From: Paulinella micropora
Taxonomy: Eukaryota; Cercozoa; Imbricatea; Euglyphida
Assembly: GCA_009731375.1 (NCBI GenBank)
Contig: BJOX01000166.1
Location: 496,741-560,740, forward strand
Direction: 5' to 3'
DNA: 64,000 nucleotides
The notes beneath the pieces were generated by a model. That model did not search any database, was not told the DNA's origin, and saw only the letters and a list, made by a program, of their open reading frames with translations. Positions 47,575-57,746 of the stretch are shown here, piece after piece (positions within the stretch are counted from its first letter, which is position 1; the number at the start of each line of letters is the position of its first letter). The translations under genes and the position numbers were made by a program.

Positions 47575-48975
47575 GCGGTATGGGGGGTGCGGGCGGGATC
47601 AAGGTCACCTGCGCTCTCCCCCTATACGGATGATCTACCGGACGTTCTGGACTAGGATTAAGTATGGGGTATTCCGCCACTTGTCGGCCCCTTCCATACT
47701 TAATTACATCCTGCCCTAATAAAAGCTGAGCTTCCATCATCTTCAGATCAGGTTTACCCAGCACTATCGTTCCCGGGAAATCTGGCACTACCAAGACGTG
47801 TATTGTGTACGTCATGCCAGTCGGGAATTCCACCGTCAACGGTATACGACCAATGATCGCACTTCTTCCGTCGTTAGCACCCCGGATATATCCGAGCTTC
47901 CCTTCGCGCGTGAAATCGAATAACTTTCCGAATTTATCTATAAATCTTTTTCCCGCGAAGGTGATTTGTGCCATGCTATCGTTACCGGTGTCCAGGTGGG
48001 CGTTGAGCTCCCGCCAAAATAGACGGGTGTAGCTCATGTCCCTTGCCTCCGCTGCAGGGAGGTCCTGGGGTTCGGCTGTCGACATGAGGGCTTGTTGCAG
48101 TTCCATCTCAGCATACCTGCGTGCCATCCGGCGTTGTGCATCGCCAAGCTTGTCCGCGTCCACCAAGGGTGTTAGTCCCATCTCGCTAACTACCGCCGGA
48201 GCAACGCTTGGGCCATCCCGTGGGCCCGGGAGCACTACAGGATTCTGTGCTGTGAACCTTGTTGCCCTGGCTTTAATGTTAATCACCTTGTTCTCAAAAA
48301 GCGCTGTTTTCTGTAGTGAGGCGACTGGGATGGAACCTGCCTTGCTTACGCAGGTGTCCGCTGTGCGGACACGGCAACTTAGCCAGTCCATTTTACCATC
48401 ATCCTCACTAGCCGCCTCTGCGACATTGCCTTCGGGTGGAGATGGGTGAGGGTCCGCCTGTACATTATTGCGGATGGTCGTCACCTCAGGTGAAGGTGTA
48501 CGGCCACGACTACTGTTGTGCCCCTCTGTTATCTCTGCGCTCACCCCTGCCGTAGCAGTACTATTGAATGTGATCGAGGGGTCTGTGACCCCCGCAAAAC
48601 TATCTACTTGCGGTGTAGAAGGGGGCGCAGCAACCCTAGCCGTCGGTGACTCGATACTGACTTGTGTCACCTGACCTGGCGTTGGTGTAGCCTCCATTCT
48701 CACTGTCTTATCTACTACTGGTGCGGGTGGGGACACAGCAACCCTAGCCGTCGGTGACTCAATATCGGCTTGTGTCACCTGACCTGGCGTTGGTGTGGCC
48801 TCCGTTACCATCACCCTAGTAACTAGTGTTTCTGTTACTACTGCGCCTGTCCCGACAACTAGTCCATCACCCTCTGCGGTGGCTATCGTTTCCAACGGGT
48901 GTGCAAAATGCACCCGCTTACGTGCCCCGGGGTGTGTCCTTTCCGTTGATTGTCTAGGACTTGAATTTGCGCTTC
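47456..48975 (-). CDS. element 2 aspartic protease ORF
   Basis: Open frame of about 500 residues. The N-terminal half is Pro/Thr/Val-rich with a duplicated module (ATPTPGQVTQ...IESPTARVA, twice near 48,620-48,800). The C-terminal half has LFWRELNAHLDTGNDSMAQI, the DTG of a retropepsin (47,984-47,992), then IIGRIPLTVEF and VLVVPDFPGTIVLGKPDL. The equivalent region of element 1 lacks the DTG. The start is uncertain because TGA lies just upstream of 48,975; no ATG was found close to the domain. Confidence 0.7.
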
Positions 48976-49075
48976 ATGGAGGACTTGTGTCCTGCTGGCT
49001 GGCCTTGGCCTGCACAACACATGTGACGCGTTGCTTGCGTTTGCGTTTGCGTTTGCGTGTGGTGGGCTTACCCAT

Positions 49076-49702
49076 CTAGCTCAGGAGTGTCTCCTGACCG
49101 GGCATGTATGCCGCGAACTTGTCGGCCGCCGGGAATTGGCTCTTGAGCATTTCGGCTTCCGCATCGAAGGCGGCGCACCAACTCGCCCCGTGCCCGTTTG
49201 GCATCAGAGAGACCCGTCCGTGTTCATCAACGTCCGGGAATGGCAAGTTCATGTGTGCCTGCTGTTTCGGGCAAGGCACCCAATCGCCAGCTTCCGGCCT
49301 CTTGACCTTCGACTCTCCCGCCTTGTATCTGCGTATATACCGCCTCATCGCTATTGGGTGCTGTGGGGTGCCCGGGAATGTGTGCCATCGTTGACACGAC
49401 TTTCCCATGAGGCAAGGCCACACCCAAAATCGACGTTCTGGTAAGCAATTAAAAGCCGGTGCGTGGTGAAAATAATCACACAAAGTATTAGACTTGACAG
49501 TTGGCAGGTTGCCAAGGTCGTCTAACCTCTGTACCCCGTACGGGCATCCAGCCGGACCAGGGTCGATGGCTAATGAGCTGAGAGGTTGATTGGTTTGCCG
49601 TGGGATTGTATGTGTTTTCTTTTTCTTTGTCGTCACTGCTTGTGTCAAGCACGATGTTATACAACACGACAACCAACTCACACCCAACACAACAATCAAC
49701 AA
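49076..49702 (-). CDS. element 2 first ORF, unassigned
   Basis: About 209 residues. The more protein-like part is the last 130 (FPGTPQHPIAMRRYIRRYKA, CPKQQAHMNLPFPDVDEHGR, AEMLKSQFPAADKFAAYMPG), ending TAG at 49,076. A run encoding alternating Lys/Arg follows downstream in another frame. It sits where gag is expected but shows no capsid or zinc-knuckle pattern I recognise. Confidence 0.4.
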   Translation of the reverse strand: MLIVVLGVSWLSCCITSCLTQAVTTKKKKTHTIPRQTNQPLSSLAIDPGPAGCPYGVQRLDDLGNLPTVKSNTLCDYFHHAPAFNCLPERRFWVWPCLMGKSCQRWHTFPGTPQHPIAMRRYIRRYKAGESKVKRPEAGDWVPCPKQQAHMNLPFPDVDEHGRVSLMPNGHGASWCAAFDAEAEMLKSQFPAADKFAAYMPGQETLLS

Positions 49703-51095
49703 ATAACAGTCAAGGAATTGGTGGACTCACCCTCCCCCTCTGTCGGGGGAAGCCTTGCTGTTCCTTCTGCCAAGCCAGACGATGTGTACGTGTGCACCCT
49801 GACAAAGTACACCACACTTGTGCTTCACAAACAAGTCGGTTAGCAACCTTACTCCACCCTCGTGCGTACACGATCAAGAATCGCTCAAAAAGGTTTTCAA
49901 TGATCCTTTCCGGGCTCAGCCCGATAGGTCACTGTTATTGTCCTTTTGTGAAAGAACCTTTCCCAACTCAAAAACCAACCGAAGCTTTGCCTTTTTGAGT
50001 TATGGGGGGTGTGTTTGTGAGTGTTCTCGTGTGTGTGTATGTGTTTGCGTGTACCGAGTGCTGCTGACTCTTCACACAACAACAGCTGATGCCTTGTGAG
50101 TTGCTCGGTGTCCGAATTTTTTTTTGTTCTTGGTGACCTATTTGACACCACACACACGTTGTTAGTGCTTGGGTGTGATGTGAGGTGTGTGTCTCGTCTG
50201 TGTGTCTACGAGAGTGTGTATGCCTGTGTGTGTACCGAGTGCTGGTGACTCTTCACACACTTGTCGTTGATGTCTTGGGAGCTGCTCGGTATCCGAGTTC
50301 TTGTCCTTGCTGACCTTGGTGACACCACACAACACGTTTGGAGTGTTTGAGTGTGATGTGGGGTGTGTGTTTCGTTGTTTGTGAACAAAAATAAAAATTG
50401 TTCCCAAAACACACTCCTTTTTAGCCTCCCTGTCTTCAATTTACACTCAATTCCCCCGGCCTATGTCTTAATAGACTGGCCTACCACCCCTTTGAGAGAT
50501 GGCTACCTTCTTTGGTGTGGGATGGGTGTTGTTTGTCTAAAGAGGTTTTATGCCAAAAGAATAGGATTCTGTATGTGTGTTGTTTGTTTGTTTTTCTTCT
50601 GCCTCGTTGCACGTATTGACGTGTCAACAACGTTTGTGTGTGTTACGTGTTTGTGGCAGTACAAACAAGAGTTAGAGCGTGTAATTGTTGGTTATTCTCC
50701 TCGTGAGGAGTATGTGTAGGTATACGTGTAGGAGTGTTGACAGAATTGATAGGAGGGTGTTTTCCTTCTCCTTGTGTGTGTTTGTTAAGCACTCCTCCGG
50801 CTCGACAATGTATTGACAATCACACCAGTGAGCCCCCCTAATGTTTCTGTCCCACTGAGTACACTTTCTATGCACCTTACACACTCCAATCACACTGCTT
50901 GAGGTGTCAAAATCGTAGACACAACGAGTGTCTTGTCGTGCCGCTTTATGGGCCTCTGTGCAAGATTTCACTGTTGTTTTTGTGCACTGCAAGCTGCTAA
51001 CACATCCCCAACTCTTTTCCTACACTCCTCCACTACCTTTCCTTCTTGCTTTGCTTAGGGGAGTTGCTGAATTGAAATTTGAGATATGAAAATCT
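49703..51095 (-). other. element 2 leader with tandem repeat
   Basis: Mostly without a supported frame. Two diverged tandem copies of about 180 bp start near 50,050 and 50,230, each with TACCGAGTGCTG, TGACTCTTCACAC and GACACCACACA. A Cys-rich short frame at 50,672-50,992 (minus) contains VCKVHRKC and HWCDC but I cannot support it as a gene. Confidence 0.5.
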
Positions 51096-51109
51096 AGGCT
51101 GGGACTCCA
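51096..51109 (-). promoter_or_regulatory. element 2 primer-binding site
   Basis: On the minus strand TGGAGTCCCAGCC follows the LTR after four bases (AAAG). Same TGGAGTC core as elements 1 and 3. Confidence 0.6.
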
Positions 51110-51113
51110 CTTT

Positions 51114-51493
51114 TGTCGGTTCTAATCAAAAGATATTATTTAATGTAAGCCGGGGTATTTATCCTTCCAATTCCACAGCACTTTGAAAATAACCTAATCT
51201 TCCTCCTCCACAAAGAGAGGAAACCAGTATGGCGAAAAATGTAGGAGACTGTCAGAGCCAAGCAACAAAAAGGGAAAAGAGAGGCATTTCCCAGTGTCAC
51301 CCCTAACGATATCATTATACGGCTTAAAAAAGTAGCACCGGTTATGAATCGTAATATTATCGTTTTCAACCGGCTCAAAAGTATATAAATAAAAACGGAT
51401 ATAACATCTTAAAGAGATATAGCTCTTCTATACATCACCGTGTATAGGGCCGGGTATAAGAAAAGGTCGCATATTTACCTATCTGCGCTTACA
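51114..51493 (-). repeat. element 2 5' LTR
   Basis: Copy of 38,195-38,573 with about ten substitutions, a 3-bp deletion and a 4-bp insertion. Followed on the right by ACTTTTT (51,494-51,500), matching the left flank. Confidence 0.93.
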
Positions 51494-51500
51494 ACTTTTT

Positions 51501-51770
51501 TGACTACTGCGTCAGCATAAGTTAAGTTGGTTAAAGGGATACAAAGTTAGTATTGCGTTAGTGCATATAGTTGTTAGTACGGCTCCGGTAATTTCTGAAT
51601 AGGGCTACACATATTTACCATCATATATGCAAGGTTAGTAGCATAAGGTAGATGGGGCCGTTATTCCTAAATAGGGGGAGCAATGGTTAATTTATTGAAT
51701 TAACAATAGTATTTAGTCACTGATATGATACCGGCCCACCCCAGTGACAATTACCTATTTTTACCTATAT
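51501..51770. repeat. interval between elements 2 and 3, with dispersed repeat
   Basis: AT-rich flank. 51,703-51,770 repeats the sequence at 26,311-26,369 (CCGGCCCACCCC, then ATTTTTACCTATAT) and abuts the element 3 LTR. No gene seen. Confidence 0.6.
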
Positions 51771-52020
51771 TGTAGGCATCACCCCCCCGGATAGCCGGTA
51801 AAAAGTACAGTTTTTCGGGTGTCAGGTGCACCTAGTTTTTTTCCCAGTATTTCAATATCGTTTGGCCGGATTTGACCTAATGCCATTTTAACCGTGGTCT
51901 GTGGCCGCTTTCTTTTTCGGCTTCACTGAGCTAATATAACGAGACATCATTCTCCTTTGGGGGATTTGTGTCTGGTTGTATTACCGACTTTTTATCGAGC
52001 TATCTTCAGGGATTGTAACA
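51771..52020 (+). repeat. element 3 5' LTR
   Basis: 250 bp, TGTAGGCATCACCCC to GGGATTGTAACA. It shares GAGCTAATATAACGAGACAT and the overall layout with the element 1 LTR. The partner LTR is not in the window. Confidence 0.82.
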
Positions 52021-52021
52021 T

Positions 52022-52782
52022 TGGAGTCACCAGCACAAGGCTGATTTCTTTTCTGGCTTGTTTTTGGAACAGCAGAAAGAAAAATTGGACAGACCTATCT
52101 CTTCTGAGTAGGTGTTCCAAAAAACAAATACTCCAGCACATCCCCACACAGCTCCTTTTGCAAAACCAGACGTCTAGGCGTTTGTGAGTAGGTGTCTCAG
52201 TACCCTCTACACAGCCTGTATCTGTGTCCTCATAAGGAGGCCAGACACCAGACCTCATAGCTGTTCTTGTGTTCTCTCTTGAGACAGAGACAGAGTAGGT
52301 CAACAGACGTACAAACAAACACTCACAGTTACAAACAAACTTGAAGGACACGAGCGTAGTACTCCTCCTTTCAAGTCTGTGCACTTAGTTGCCTCTCAAA
52401 ACACATACATCAGAGTATTTTTGCAAATCTCTGACTGTTTTTCGACAATAGGTCTGAACAAGTGTCAGACGACAGGTCGACTTCTCAAGGAGTGCTTCTC
52501 GAGCCTCTTTGACATTATCTGTACGTAGGTCCTCGTACCTCATAACAGATACAACAACAAAAAGAGAAAAAGAAAAGAGGAGTGGAGAAGGAGATCAAGT
52601 TTTCAGAGAAAGTCGTATAGACTACTTCTTTCTCACAAACAAAAACACATAAGACATAGAGGTGAGACTCTCTCTCTCTCTACACTGTCTTTTCATCTTT
52701 CCTCTCTATTCGTTCCTCAGAGACGAACAGAGTAATTACGGAGTAGAAACAGATCTATCTCCTTTGTATTCCTTCAGAGACC
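52022..52782 (+). promoter_or_regulatory. element 3 primer-binding site and leader
   Basis: TGGAGTCACCAGC starts two bases after the LTR. The leader then runs to the gag ATG at 52,783 and includes AGTGTCAGACGACAGGTCGA (about 52,460), similar to the element 1 leader, and a (TC)n run at about 52,670-52,682. Confidence 0.6.
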
Positions 52783-54760
52783 ATGTCTTCTAGGTCTGAA
52801 GAAGCATATTGGAATGAAGAAGGAGGAGAGAATGAGAGAACCCCAATAGACCAGGAGGATAACGTTGGCCCTCTTGGGGACGGGGGAGATCTGGCAGTGC
52901 CTTCCTATGAAACAGGAGGACCAGAGGACCGACTGCTCGCCCCTGGGCGGATGGGAGAGTCGGAAGTCGAGAAGGAGAGGAGCGAGGAGGAAGCGAGGTT
53001 TGTGGCCGAATATGGCAATCTAAGTGAGAAGGAGTTTGAGGATAAAATAGGGAAGGATGAGGCCTATAAATGGCTATTCATTCCCCCAGAAATACGATGG
53101 GGAGATCCCTTGAGAAAGGAGGATATCTGTTACCCCCTCCCAAAACAAGCCCTGTCTCTTGCAAAATTCCTCAGAGACGACAGTGCACAGTTACAGGTGC
53201 AACATGTCTCATTTGGGGACAATATGTCTTTACTGGAGCTTCTCGACCTCACATGGAAAGTGTTCGAGTGTGCTATACTCTATGAGTACCAGTCTAACAA
53301 GACTGTCCTGCCATGGGATTCAAGAGCACTGGCTAGGTTGCTCGATCCTGGTCAGGATATCGAATCAATCAAAAGAGGGGAAGGGGAGTTTAAGTCCAGG
53401 AACGTCCGAGGACAGATTAATGTCATGGATATACCCCTGAGACTTATGGAGATCAAGGTGGTGGACTTGAATTAACTCCAACAAACCCCGATTTATGGCA
53501 GGGACCTTCACCCGGCCCTGAAAGAAATAGAAGGCGAAGCTGGAGGGGTGACGAAGATTAAGAAGTTGCATGCGGCCTTGCAGAAGGACGACGCATGGAA
53601 GAGGTGGGCTTTCACCAAGGATCATACGATCTTGGAGGGAACGGCCGCACCCGCCCTCACCAATAAAGCGGGAGAGAAGGAGTTGGCGGAGAAGGCTCTG
53701 TTCCTTCGGAAGGCTGCCGAGCTCATGTCTTTTTTTCATCATGCTCAAGACCTGCATATCAGGGAAAGAGCAGAGGAGAAAGAAAAGAAGGAGTTGGAGG
53801 CAAAGATGGCATTGGCTAAGGCGACGGCTACGAGACAGGCACCTTCCTCTGGGCCTTTTATGTCTCCCCCTGGGTACGTCCCGTCAGCCCATACAGCCCC
53901 TCCTGCCCCTACGACTAGCTCAGCGCCTACCACTGTCATTGTCAACAATAATGACAAGAAGGACAGACAGGCTATCATTAACGCCTTCCAAAAATATACC
54001 AAGTCCGATGCCACTGCTCTGACGCTGTTCGCAGAGACAGCGAGTCAGAAGGACACGGATGCGAACCTTCGAGACAAGCTCCGAAGAATTGATGCTTGTA
54101 TGAAGCAGCATCCAACGGACGAAACACAGGAGTATGAGGCGTTGTCCACCTTGTTGGACCCATCAATCCTCACACAAGGATTTGATGTTGTGGAATACAA
54201 GGCGTTGCGAGCGGTAGAGGTGTCGGCTAGGAGAGCAGCCTCAGACCTGCAGTGCACGGTGCCAGTTGCCGTCCTCTTGCAATACTTTAAAACTCATGGG
54301 TATCAGCATCTGTGTACTGGTACTTTGATTGGGTTTGAGATTTTTCAAGAGGTGAACGAAGGGCTGGGCATTAGCGCGAGGTTGGCAGCGATCCTCACTG
54401 AGGTCAGCGCCAAGTACGGGCTCTTTTATAGCCGGAAGTCTATCATTTTGTACTTCCTGAGTGCTTTGTGTACACGACACCCGAGCAAGCTCGCAAGGAT
54501 CATACAGTCCTGTCCGACCTTCGCGGCGGTGAAGACGGCGGATTTTTTAGAAACGAATATATACGAGAGGGCCGTAGCGGCTGTTCAGCCGAGCGACCTG
54601 TATAGGGAGGTGCTCGAAGCGTGTTCCGACTTGGACACGGCCATCGAGTCATTCTCCAGTGCCGCGACACAAGGGGTTGGAGGTGCTCAAGCAGCACATA
54701 CAACTCGGTCGGCGGGTCAAAAGAGGGGGAGAGACGAGCCGACGCGAGGTCTTCCCGCCT
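52783..54760 (+). pseudogene. element 3 Gag with internal TAA, truncated at its zinc region
   Basis: One frame of about 660 codons interrupted by a single TAA at 53,473-53,475. The N terminus is acidic. The capsid-like part resembles element 1 Gag (DDAWKRWAFTKDHTILEG against PTWKQWAHTKNHTLIKG; YQHLCTGTLIGFEIFQEVNE). After AAHTTRSAGQKRGRDEPT, where element 1 continues to its CCCH finger, homology stops and AT-rich sequence begins. No pol from this element is visible. Confidence 0.8.
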
Positions 54761-54770
54761 TTTAACAAAA
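54745..54770. other. junction between element 3 and AT-rich virus-like DNA
   Basis: Gag homology ends within GCGAGGTCTTCCCGCC and an AT-rich minus-strand coding fragment starts immediately after. No terminal repeat or target duplication can be identified from one side only. Confidence 0.6.
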
Positions 54771-54904
54771 CTATTTCGAATATTTTCAATTTCCGCGAAA
54801 GTTTCTTTCTTCGTTCCCTTTCTTATTTTTCTATAAATAGGTATATCATGAATATCGTCTCTAAATTTTCTTAAATCATTGTTTAGTTTTTCAATCTCTC
54901 TCAT
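54765..54904 (-). pseudogene. small virus-like coding fragment
   Basis: The minus-strand ATG at 54,904 opens MREIEKLNNDLRKFRDDIHD and continues as charged helical sequence until the junction with gag. Truncated at the C terminus by the junction. Not recognised. Confidence 0.4.
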
Positions 54905-54993
54905 TGTATCTCACTTAATGAAATGTCATTGGTTGGCTTAATAGCGGTTTTTTTTCTGAAGGTTTAAACTTAGGTGGTGGTTTCGTAGTTTTC

Positions 54994-55134
54994 TTAATTT
55001 TTTTCTTTTCCGAAACCATCTTCCCATAATGTTCCATCAATAAGCAGGTCTGACTTTTTTGATTTGCTGATTTTCGGACATCGTCTCCGTTTTTCTTCAC
55101 CTAATACCTTTCTCAGGACTTTTACGGTCGGCAT
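54994..55134 (-). CDS. small Lys-rich ORF, 46 aa
   Basis: MPTVKVLRKVLGEEKRRRCP, followed by KISKSKKSDLLIDG. The second part resembles the short Lys/Ser helical motif of SAP-like proteins in giant and polinton-like viruses, but the match is weak. An adjacent frame continues KKTTKPPPKFKPSEKKP, so a frameshift may have split a longer protein. Confidence 0.35.
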   Translation of the reverse strand: MPTVKVLRKVLGEEKRRRCPKISKSKKSDLLIDGTLWEDGFGKEKN

Positions 55135-55250
55135 TGTATATAAAAAAATATTTTCATATTTTGTATAAATGGACAATAAACATATAATTATTAATGCGGA
55201 AGACACACCTACGGAGAATTAGTTAAAACAAAAGAAGAAGAAGCACTAGA

Positions 55251-55341
55251 AATCCATCATCAGAAAAAGAACCCGAAAATATGGAACACGATATAATTAT
55301 ATGGGTTGATAATCCATCATCAGAAAAAGAACCCGAAAATA
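55251..55341 (+). repeat. 31-bp direct repeat at the integrase 5' junction
   Basis: AATCCATCATCAGAAAAAGA plus 11 more bases occurs perfectly at 55,251-55,281 and 55,311-55,341. The second copy is fused to the first recognisable integrase codons. Confidence 0.9.
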
Positions 55342-56154
55342 GACTTAGCAGATATGAGTAAGATAAAAGATAAGAAAGGAAATAAAGGATATGCTTGGAT
55401 GCTTGTTTGGATTGATTGTCATTCAAGATATTTAATAATCATTCCACTAAAAAATGAAACAGCAAAAGAAGTCTATTATGCTTTAAAATCAATCAAATAT
55501 AAACCGAAATCAATTACTACCGACAGCGGGGGAGAATATAAAGGAGCGACCCGCGAATATTTTATTGAAAATGGAATTAGACATGATGTAGTTGAAGTTG
55601 GCGACCATAGAGCCTTAGCGGTTGTTGATAGAGTCATAAGGAGTATTAGATGGCTAGACCTTTTATTTGAAACCAATCGTAATTTTGATTGGGTTAGTTA
55701 TATTCAAGACTTAGTCAATGCTTATAATCATAAAATTCATAGAGGAATTCAAGCTAAACCAGCGGAAGTATTGTTCGGGAGAGATAAAAATACCCAAGTG
55801 ATAACAAGAGATAATTTAATTAACGACTTCAATGTCGGTAATAGTGTGAGAAAAGAAAACAAAAAACTAATGTTCGCGAAAGGCGGAAAGACTTTCAGTA
55901 AAAGTATTTATAAAGTTAAAGGCCGTTCCGGATTTAAGTTAATATTAAATAATGACGAATTAGTAAGCACACGAGCTTTATTGAAGACTGATTTTATTAA
56001 GCCAATTGATGAAGAAAAAGATATGAAGGAGCAAACTGAAGAAGTTATTAAAGAGAAGAAGACTAAAGAACTGCTAAAGAGAGAAGAAATAGAACCACAA
56101 AACATAAGAACTAGCAAGAGGGAAAGAAAAGCAATGAAAAACCGAATAAGTTAG
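55339..56154 (+). pseudogene. polinton/PLV-type retroviral-like integrase, N-terminally truncated
   Basis: rve-fold integrase. The core has IDLADMSKI (first Asp), WMLVWIDCHSRYL, SITTDSGGEYKGAT (second Asp), and DHRALAVVDRVIRSIR, where the third acidic residue is Asp in a VVDR context rather than the usual Glu; integrases with an (I/V)DR motif are, as I recall, known from polinton-like viruses. The C-terminal part has FAKGGKTFSKSIYKVKGRSG, like the SH3-like fold of these enzymes, then a charged tail ending at TAG 56,152-56,154. The N-terminal zinc region is missing: the sequence upstream is the 31-bp repeat, and no ATG precedes the core in frame except ATGAGTAAG inside it. Confidence 0.8.
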
Positions 56155-56177
56155 ATGAAATAGTCATACACCTTTCG

Positions 56178-56212
56178 GGGTCTTGAATGTAATAAACAAT
56201 GCTTAAAGACCC
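56178..56212. terminator. possible bidirectional hairpin between convergent genes
   Basis: GGGTCTT (56,178-56,184) and AAGACCC (56,206-56,212) form a 7-bp stem between the end of the integrase and the end of the minus-strand gene. Role inferred from position. Confidence 0.3.
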
Positions 56213-56241
56213 AGAAAGATCTATGATTAAGTTTCCCTTGT

Positions 56242-56748
56242 TTAATCAAACACGACCCGATAAGCAGACTTAATGGTGAGCCCGTAATAATTAGAAATAG
56301 TTTCGATGTTGTCCCAGAGACGAAATAATTTGAAACTTCCATCTGTAAAACGAACAACGAACCGCTCAGGGATTTGATCCTTTCTCATTCTAGACTTATA
56401 GCAAGTCAATTTGATGGTTGGTAATCCTTCATTTCGTTGGTTGTAAAGTCTTGCGACGCCGTTCTTTTCGTCTATCTCAAACCAGTATGTATCCTTACTC
56501 TCAACTGGTTGAATGCTATTATTGTTAGGACTGCGACTAATGATAACTCTATTCGCCCCCAACTCTGCTGGAATATTCTGTGATGTTATGAGACATATTC
56601 GCATAACACTCACAGCCTCTGCCAAAGCCTGCAACACATTTTTATACAAAAAGGAAGCAAACAACAACCTTACCTTGACTTCGGGGTCTTCTATGCGGGG
56701 CTCCTCTGGTTCCTCTGCTTCCTCCAGTGTGGTTGGGTCGTCCGCCAT
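56242..56748 (-). CDS. hypothetical virus-like protein, 168 aa
   Basis: Intact frame. Acidic N terminus (MADDPTTLEEAEEPEEPRIE), a central segment with VIISRSPNNNSIQPVESKD, and a C-terminal half with beta-like sequence (TYWFEIDEKNGVARLYNQRN, ERFVVRFTDGSFKLFRLWDN). It converges on the integrase gene with 87 bp between them. Composition fits the AT-rich island. No family recognised. Confidence 0.6.
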   Translation of the reverse strand: MADDPTTLEEAEEPEEPRIEDPEVKVRLLFASFLYKNVLQALAEAVSVMRICLITSQNIPAELGANRVIISRSPNNNSIQPVESKDTYWFEIDEKNGVARLYNQRNEGLPTIKLTCYKSRMRKDQIPERFVVRFTDGSFKLFRLWDNIETISNYYGLTIKSAYRVVFD

Positions 56749-57023
56749 CTATGTACACAAAAACGACGAGGGTATGGACTTCTTCTCTTGTCAACTTTGA
56801 GAATTCTGAAAAAGTCACAGAATGAAAAAAAAAAGAAACAGACAAAAACACGTGATTGAATTTCTGGATTTTCTGCTGACAATTTGAAATGCTGATAAAG
56901 AGGAAAAGCGAAAATTTTTTTTACACCGCATGCGGGAAAGGTGAGGTAAAAATACACACCGCCAAAATTCTGACCGCCGTGCTTTGGACTACTTTCAGTC
57001 TTTCTTTTTTTTTCAATCTCGCA

Positions 57024-57472
57024 ATGAGTAAGGATGGAAGTATCAATAATGATAATATTGAATATGTTGAAAGAGAAGAACACAAGATAAAGGAAAACAA
57101 AAATTAATATCTTATAAAGCAAATGATGATATCAAATATGATAATATAATAAGTAAATTAGAACGAAATGAACAAGAAAGAATACAATTAAAAAAAGAAA
57201 GGAAAGATTGTATGAATAAGGCGAGTGCTATTGAAGAATTGCTTAATAAATGTAATGATAATGTAGAGCGAAAGAAAAAAATTAAATAAATGAAACGAGA
57301 AAAAAAGAGAGAAGAAGAACGAAAGAAGAAACAATTAACATTATTTGAACATTGGTTGAGTGCAGAAAATGAACCAATGGGACTTGATGATGAAATAAAA
57401 GCATGAAAGATGATTGATAGTGGTAAAACTTCATCAGAAATAATTCAATCATATGAAAAATACAAGAGATAA
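57024..57472 (+). pseudogene. decayed coiled-coil ORF(s)
   Basis: ATG 57,024 opens MSKDGSINNDNIEYVEREEH and stops at 57,106. One base out of frame, a Lys/Glu/Arg-rich coiled coil continues (SKLERNEQERIQLKKERKDC). It is interrupted by TAA at 57,287 and TGA at 57,405 but otherwise open to TAA 57,470-57,472 (EIIQSYEKYKR). It could be one broken gene or two or three tiny ones. Function unknown. Confidence 0.45.
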
Positions 57473-57746
57473 AGAATTGAAGAAAAGTGGTTTAACCACT
57501 AACTCCTTTCGCACATAGGAGTATAAACTAGTGTGTGTTCAATTAAAAAAATTGGGCGACAACCCTCCTTGTTTGCAAAGGAATTTCATCTACCATACTT
57601 GTTGTGTGTGGTAGGTGGTTGAGCCTGAGTTGCTTCTAAGAGGAAGACGAAAAAGGTCAGTTTAATGATACATACGTTTTTCTCGTAGTGTGCTGTAAAA
57701 GGCTATTTGTTTGTTTTGTTTCTTTGTATTTATAATCAATAGGAGG
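57473..57746. other. no gene recognised
   Basis: AT-rich spacer before the palindromic repeats. Confidence 0.5.

Larger units (their letters stand above)
38195..51493 (-). mobile_element. element 2: complete 13.3-kb LTR retrotransposon, minus strand
   Basis: LTRs of 379 and 380 bp (TG...CA) bound the element. The 7-bp ACTTTTT is present at 38,188-38,194 and 51,494-51,500 as a direct repeat consistent with target duplication. The LTRs differ at about ten sites plus two short indels in 380 bp. In minus-strand order it has leader, an unassigned ORF, a protease ORF, RT, RNase H, integrase with a long tail, about 0.9 kb non-coding, then about 2.6 kb of further coding sequence, polypurine tract and LTR. 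Pol proteins resemble those of element 1. No Gag like those of elements 1 and 3 was found. Confidence 0.9.

Noticed and set aside
39051-49998. Plus-strand frames across element 2
   Set aside because: They are the antisense of well-supported minus-strand pol and associated frames.
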